From the NCBI GenBank assembly GCA_024529925.1, contig JAFEUB010000910.1, forward strand, positions 224,001 through 288,000: a stretch of DNA of 64,000 bases. The letters run 5' to 3'. Each line of letters starts with the position of its first letter. Position 1 is the first letter of the stretch. A program made the position numbers and the translations under genes. The notes beneath the pieces are model-generated. The model was not told where the DNA came from. It saw nothing but the letters and a program-made list of their open reading frames with translations, and did no database searches. Below are positions 59,047 through 64,000 of this stretch, one piece after another. This DNA is from Ophthalmolycus amberensis (Eukaryota > Chordata > Actinopteri > Perciformes > Zoarcidae).

Positions 59047-59083
59047 ATCGCTTTAGGTCGATAAGCAATCGACCTAAAGCGAT
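59047..59083. repeat. Perfect hairpin, 16-bp arms, 5-base loop
   Basis: The arms ATCGCTTTAGGTCGAT and ATCGACCTAAAGCGAT are exact reverse complements separated by AAGCA. The structure lies in probable HIPK3 3' UTR or just downstream, beside a G-rich run (59084-59093). Confidence 0.95.
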
Positions 59084-61045
59084 TGGGGGGGGGATTACGG
59101 CGTCGGACATCCCATCGCTGAGCTGAAAGAATAGAGCCATCAGTGAATCAACAACAGGCTGCAAACCACATGGTTACAATTTTACAATTAAAACAAAAAG
59201 AAACATTTTCCTTGAAGTACAAATGACTAGTTATAATTCTAGGCGGTTCTGCAAGCTGAACAGTGCGTCCTCTCGTCCAAGCGTCGTCAAAACAGTAGCA
59301 TATTAGACGAGTACACAAGATACACCCATTGCTTAAGCTACATAGCAAAACCATTATAATGTAATACGTTAAGTAGAGTTGCGCCATGACACAAAAAAAA
59401 ATAGCTCGAGAAGCTTTTCTCGGTATTTTTTTTTTTTTACAATATCCTTTTTGCGCGTTATAATTACATCATAGTATCTTCGTTATCCCGAAATGTTCTT
59501 GCTATTTCATAAAACCAACGATTGTTGGGTCAACGTTGTTTGAGGATCTTGTTAAAACATGAGAAGTTTCAGATGTTCTTTTGTTATGGTGGCAGCAAAA
59601 CGCTGCCGCAGAGAACTTTGGACCTAAACCTCCGAGTGTGATTTGACGGATAAAGCCTTTCGAAAGAACCCCCGACCCAAAACACACGACGTCTACCTAT
59701 GGTATAATAGCTGCTTACAAGAAACCGTCAACGTCCCAATCCCAGGAGCAGAGAGAGAACAGCTGTGTAGCCAGCACAAATGCAACAAGTAACTCATTTG
59801 CGAACAAAAACAAAAAAAACGGATGTCTCGAGTTCTACAAAAACATTCACGGTGTGAGAATAAAGCTCTGCATTTGCGTATATTTAGGCCCGGTGTTTTG
59901 TTTTTTTCAGTACTGCACAGATGTCGTGGTGAGCGCAAGATAACATTCCCTGACTTGTACTTTCTTAGGATTCTGTAAAAAAACACAGATTGTTTCCAGA
60001 CCTATTCTCAAGTCTAACAAACAAACAACTTTGGGTTTTTTTTTTGTGACGTGAAAAATAGGAGCCGATCCCCTCTGGAGGAACTACTTTACGGCACGTG
60101 GGCGTCATCTGCCGGCCACTTGTTTGGAGAAAGGCACTAGTTGTACAGTACGAAGAGTTGCAAATACAGTCCGACCAACTGGACATAAAAGCCGTGTCAT
60201 CGGGAGAAAGAGAGAACACACACCGGTTACAGAATCCATCGGTGAACCCAAAGCCTACGTTTGAAATACTGATGCTAAATGCACACGCACAAACACAAAC
60301 ACACACACGCGCACCAAAAAGCAACTGAATTAAAAAAAAAGAAAACTCAGAACTTCCATTACAGCAGTTTACACTTCAAAAACAACACAGCCAACATACA
60401 GAGGCACTAGCATATAGGAATAGCATTCAATATACTATATAAGAAAAAAAAACACTTCTATTGTATCTGGAACTACAATACAAAAGAGGAAACGCAGGCT
60501 AGAATGAGATTACTCCTTGAAATTCACAGCTACGAAGTGGCAGATAATCAGTACATAGCAGCTTATTATCTATACATTCCAAATACAATTTGCCAAAAAA
60601 AAAACATAGCTCAGAAAAATAAAACCGTCAACCTCTCAAATTTTTTTGTTTCCTGTTAAATAGAGACCGCACAATATATTCCAATGTCGATAACGGCAAC
60701 AGTACGCTGGAGGTGAAAGGAGAAATAGTCTCGACCACGCTTCAGAAATGATTAACGAACAGTCTTTGGTGCTGATTTGAGGAAAACAAAAATACCAGCT
60801 GAATGTGACGGGTAAAGACGCAGCTCTACTACACACTGGAAATCATAAACACGCACACACACACAAAAACAAGGCTATGCATCCACCCTGAAGGAATGTA
60901 TCAAAACTGACTTCAATACATGGACAAAAAGGTTAGTTTCCACACAGATATTTGAAACAATTAGCGATAACACCTAACGCTCAATAGCCCGGCAATGATA
61001 CTGTAAGTTGATAGGTTATCTCAAACACTGAGAAGCATTTAAAAG

Positions 61046-61050
<5 letters not shown>

Positions 61051-61084
<34 letters not shown>
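61051..61084. repeat. (CA)n microsatellite
   Basis: An uninterrupted AC run of 34 bases within the probable HIPK3 3' UTR (GU repeat in the transcript). Confidence 0.97.
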
Positions 61085-61086
<2 letters not shown>

Positions 61087-61283
61087 TCGCGTTTACGTCG
61101 CTCCCGAAAAACTAAAATGCATCGACGCAAGTCTAGCCTAAATGCCAAGAAATATTTTAAAATACACGGCAACCCAGAGGCCATCTAGATTGTATTGCAG
61201 TTACAGTAAACAGTGACAATACTGTTATGAATTTAAGTACTATAGTGAATAGAAATCGATTATCAAAATATCAAATCACTCTT

Positions 61284-61291
61284 TATGTACA
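61284..61291 (-). promoter_or_regulatory. hipk3: Pumilio-type 3' UTR motif TGTACATA
   Basis: The minus strand reads TGTACATA, matching the PUM consensus TGTANATA. Such 8-mers occur by chance, so function depends on this really being 3' UTR and on conservation. Confidence 0.3.
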
Positions 61292-61659
61292 TAAAAAGCT
61301 CATTCAGTCAAAGCCCTAAATGTGTAGCCTCTAGCTAAAGTAAATCCATACTGAGTTAGGAAGCAAACTCAAGCCGTTTGCCAATATTAACACATGACCG
61401 CAAGCGTTATATATCCAATGAGCCCGTTGCGTTCAGAGTCTGAGGGTTAAGTGCTGCAAGCCCATTTTTTTTATTTAAATGTACAAACTATAAGCTCCTG
61501 AAGTAACATCAGATACTTTTTAAGGCACTAGGGCGACAGCAGCAGCGAGGTCTGCCTCAAACAAAGACGGAGCGTTCCATCCTGGCTAATACGCACTAGG
61601 ATGGCTTAACACACAGATCAGACCGGCTAGCACAAATGCTACAAGGCAACAAAGATAAA

Positions 61660-61675
61660 GGGGGGGGGGGGGGGG
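61660..61675. repeat. Poly-G tract, 16 bases
   Basis: Sixteen consecutive G residues on the plus strand (C run in the HIPK3 transcript). Confidence 0.9.
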
Positions 61676-62141
61676 CTGAGCGCCCAGACAGCAACAGCGG
61701 CAATGAACAATTTCCCCGCCCTCTAATTAGATCATATTCTCTGAGCGCTCCTCAAGCGACAGGAGGGACACATTCTCAATTACAACGTCCTCTTCGTCGT
61801 ACTCCGTGAAGTCATCCGCTCTCTTGTGCAGCTTCGCCGTTTTCAAATCCATCGCCGTATTCTCCGTACATGATTTTTGCCGGAAGTCTTTCAGTTGCTC
61901 TGGCAATCTGAATCAATTTGTCCTCGAAAACACCACAAAACATTAACTCACGTTAGTTTGTTTTCTTTCTCGATGCCACTTTGATACATCTCTCGTTATG
62001 ACCGCGTCTTCCCTCTTCCTCGTCGTCAAAAGTGTCCGTATTGTGCTCTGCTGCCCGCTCTACCTGCCCAGGTCGCAGCCCCGGTCCACTTGCCGTTGCC
62101 CTTCCTCACCAGAAGGTACTGCTGCGGCCCCGCCCTGCTCC

Positions 62142-62690
62142 TCAGATATAGGAGAACTGTGGGTGGTGGCTGAGCTTGGTGGGGCTCAGGGGGAAGCCGG
62201 TGAAGGCGGCCGGGGAGGCCATGTAAGGGTGAGGGGGCGGGAAGGGAGGCTTGAACTGGTGGGGGTAGTGGCCATAGCCGGGCTGGTGGTGCGGGTGGAC
62301 GGTCGACGAGGGGAGGAGCCGGTGCGGAGCCGGGTGGCCCGGGTGGTGGGCGCTGATGCCCAGGGTCACCTGGTGCACTATGGCGCCACCCTGGGGGTGG
62401 GAGAGACCGTAGCTGTGCTGGAGGAGAGTGGGGGGAGGCGGGCGGGAGGGCAGGATGGGGTGGAGGTGGTGAGCGGCAGCGGCGAGCGGGCCGCCAGGGG
62501 GGTACTGCAGCAGGGCATGCGTGGGCAGGCCCTGGGGGTGCGTGTGTGGGGCGGCAGAGGTGTGCGTGGGGCTGCTGTGCGGCAGGTGGGTGAAGGTGTG
62601 CGTGTGGACCGTGGGGGGGATGTAGGCGTGCGGCCGCAGAGGCCCATAGTTGCCGTTCCACTCTTTGTGGTTCGAACCGTACAGCTGCAC
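62142..62690 (-). CDS. hipk3: HIPK3 last coding exon (C-terminal His-rich tail)
   Basis: The 549-base coding part gives 182 residues and a stop. It starts VQLYGSNHKEWNGNYGPLRP and continues HAYIPP, is rich in His, Pro and Ser, has a SHPQGGAIVHQVTLG stretch, and ends FTGFPLSPTKLS...FSYI. The FTGFPLSPTKLS signature and the GIVHQV and EWNGN strings are those of the HIPK3 C terminus; HIPK1 and HIPK2 end with YTGYPLSPTK. HIPK3 is a nuclear-enriched serine/threonine kinase of the DYRK-related group acting on transcription and stress signalling. The Tyr/His-rich tail is regulatory; the kinase domain lies upstream, outside the window. The His-rich stretch is longer than recalled for the mammalian protein. 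Confidence 0.92.
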   Translation of the reverse strand: MQLYGSNHKEWNGNYGPLRPHAYIPPTVHTHTFTHLPHSSPTHTSAAPHTHPQGLPTHALLQYPPGGPLAAAAHHLHPILPSRPPPPTLLQHSYGLSHPQGGAIVHQVTLGISAHHPGHPAPHRLLPSSTVHPHHQPGYGHYPHQFKPPFPPPHPYMASPAAFTGFPLSPTKLSHHPQFSYI

Positions 62691-62739
<49 letters not shown>

Positions 62740-63418
62740 CGAGAGAGAGAGAGAGAACAGGGGGAGCTCAGGGACAATCTGATAAACAACAGGGTTCTAT
62801 GCAGAAACGCGTATTTGAGAAGTTTGATACCCCTCTCATATGCCAGCAACCAGCTGCAAACAAAAGGGAAACAGCTCGCCTGGGTCCGTCAAACCGTAAC
62901 AAAAAAACACCCACAAGCACCTCTTAAGCGTGCTAGTTTACAATTCAATGGAGTTTATGTGCTGTCCAGTACACTTCCTGGAGTTTTCCTGTAAAAACTG
63001 ATGTTGTAGTTACACTGTGGAGTTACACTTTAAGCGTACATTAGTGAGCTTTAGGGGTGCAGGCAGTCGGATTTTGTAACCTCCGGACACAGCCACTCAC
63101 CCCCGCTTCCCGTTTTAGTGCTAACTTAAGCTAAACAGACTACTGGATCTAGCTTCACCTCTAGTGGAGTGGTATCAGTCTACTCATTTAACTCTCGGCA
63201 GGAAAGCGGATAAGAAGGCATCCCAAAGTGTTAAACTATTCCTTTACAGTTCCTGTTGTACGCTGCAATAAAAAGAATACCCAAATGTACTGCTGCTCTG
63301 ACAAAAAACAAAAAATCTCTGCTGCAAAGCTCACACAATTCTATTAATATTCACCAAGAGGTTTTGAAGTGTTCAGCTCCTGCTTAGTGCATTATACAGA
63401 GAAAAGAACTGAACTGAC
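62691..63418 (-). other. hipk3: HIPK3 last intron
   Basis: A 728-base intron with donor GTCAGT. On the minus strand an interrupted CT microsatellite (62693-62757) runs straight into the CAG acceptor. Otherwise no feature. Confidence 0.9.
62693..62757. repeat. (GA)n/(CT)n microsatellite at HIPK3 last acceptor
   Basis: About 65 bases of GA repeats with two GC interruptions, forming the polypyrimidine tract of the last HIPK3 acceptor on the transcribed strand. Confidence 0.97.
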
Positions 63419-63570
63419 CTGTCCAAAGCCCAGAGGGTGCTGCTGCTGGCCGGTAACTTGCTGCTGCCGGGCCAGGAGGGGGTTGGATGGGAGGAGGGGG
63501 AAGGAGGAGGGAGTGCTCTGTTGTCCTACGAGGCTGCAGCGCCCTTTGGACCGGGACCAGGACTCTGACA
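63419..63570 (-). CDS. hipk3: HIPK3 penultimate coding exon
   Basis: The 152-base exon lies between acceptor TCTTCTCTGTCCCAG and donor GTCAGT. With two bases completing a split codon it reads SESWSRSKGRCSLVGQQSTP, then SSFPLLPSNPLLARQQQVTG and QQQHPLGFGQ. The end LGFGQ joined to VQ of the last exon is the HIPK3 junction. Gln-rich. The longer frame in which the DNA reads VRVLVPVQRA is a shadow: it does not join the last exon and runs through the intron. Confidence 0.88.
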
Positions 63571-64000
63571 CTGGGACAGAGAAGACAGAAGTGAGTCAAG
63601 CAGGTCTGACAGAGAAAAAGAAAATAGATGGCAGGTTCAGTCCATATGGCCTGCAAGACTGCAAAGACAGCGAAGAGCAAAAACTTCAAACAACAAACAA
63701 GTGTGCATGCAAGAGAGAGAATAGAATCAGATACTGTTCCATATAGAGGGTATGAAACCAAAATGTAAACGGGACAAGCACAGAAGGGGGGGGGGGGGGG
63801 AGACTAGGATTTAGCACAAAAGACCAAATTGTTCTCATGAGTGCTGATGAAAGACAATCAATGTAGCGGGACTGATCTACAGCTAAATGGAACATTTGTG
63901 AGGGGGCTGCGCAACGCACGGTGGAAAGATTATTGCAAGCAAAAATTGCATTGGAAGCAAAAGTGGGCAAATCTGCAGGGACAACAATATCCGAAGACCA
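63571..64000 (-). other. hipk3: HIPK3 upstream intron (partial)
   Basis: Intronic sequence extending past the window edge. It contains a 15-base poly-G tract at 63786-63800 and no exon. Confidence 0.85.
63786..63800. repeat. Poly-G tract, 15 bases
   Basis: Fifteen consecutive G residues in a HIPK3 intron. Confidence 0.9.

Larger units (their letters stand above)
58350..62141 (-). other. hipk3: Probable HIPK3 3' UTR (left limit unresolved)
   Basis: This directly follows the HIPK3 stop codon. It lacks credible coding frames, is AT-rich, and its size would fit the several-kilobase 3' UTR known for mammalian HIPK3. It contains a Pumilio-type motif TGTACATA on the minus strand (61284-61291), CA microsatellite 61051-61084, poly-G 61660-61675 and a perfect hairpin (59047-59083). 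Several AATAAA-like or ATTAAA-like hexamers exist on the minus strand (for example near 58910 and 58366), so the cleavage site cannot be chosen. Confidence 0.5.

Noticed and set aside
62026..62661. Minus-strand Pro-rich open frame of 211 residues
   Set aside because: Wrong frame of the HIPK3 last exon; the frame ending FTGFPLSPTKLS is the real one.
61998..62927. 309-residue plus-strand open frame
   Set aside because: It is antisense to the HIPK3 last exon and the GA microsatellite. Its Gly/Val/Arg-rich content follows from the His/Pro-rich codons on the other strand.
63384..63761. Minus-strand open frame VRVLVPVQRA and flanks
   Set aside because: Frame mismatch with the last HIPK3 exon; the frame giving LGFGQ joins correctly.
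1..64000. CRISPR arrays, operons, prokaryotic terminators, phage or integron features
   Set aside because: Spliced vertebrate genes and fish repeats exclude a prokaryotic context; the tandem repeats seen have no spacer structure.

Overview
The window is vertebrate, almost certainly teleost fish, genomic DNA. The genes have introns with canonical GT/AG borders, all on the minus strand. CA/GT and GA microsatellites are abundant, and the introns are full of fish-type transposable elements (hAT/Charlie-like, TA- and TTAA-flanking MITEs, an L2-type LINE, a tRNA-derived SINE). A species cannot be named from the sequence alone.

Only two host genes are supported. (1) HIPK3: the last two coding exons (63419-63570 and 62142-62690) encode the C-terminal tail and stop codon. 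Recognition rests on the family ending FTGFPLSPTKLS and on the FGQ/VQLYGSNHKEWNGN exon junction. A long probable 3' UTR runs leftwards from 62141. (2) KIAA1549L (UPF0606 family; kiaa1549la or lb): the first seven coding exons, from the signal-peptide exon at 53298-53370 to 3576-3744. All six exon junctions were checked and are in phase. The transmembrane and cytoplasmic exons lie beyond position 1. HIPK3 followed by KIAA1549L in the same orientation matches human 11p13 (established knowledge) and supports the L paralogue over KIAA1549.

Read in the direction of transcription (right to left): HIPK3 exons 64000-62142; 3' UTR and intergenic DNA with MITE remnants to about 53.6 kb; CpG-rich KIAA1549L exon 1; a 38.4 kb intron 1 (53297-14863) holding most of the mobile elements; then exon 2 (Ser-rich), exon 3 (Thr-rich mucin-like) and the conserved ectodomain exons 4-7 within 14.9-3.6 kb. 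Together exons 1-7 encode about 765 residues of a secreted/ectodomain N-terminal part.

The most unusual items outside the genes are: a 2.6 kb element with terminal inverted repeats carrying a spliced minus-strand reading frame with a DUF4806-like domain (17.4-20.0 kb); a perfect 28-bp palindrome beside exon 2; a perfect 16-bp-arm hairpin in the HIPK3 3' UTR/intergenic DNA; splice acceptors whose pyrimidine tracts are microsatellites; and an unclassified element cluster with repeated ACGTT-type motifs at 55.0-57.1 kb. No bacterial-style system, CRISPR array, rRNA or intact tRNA gene is present.
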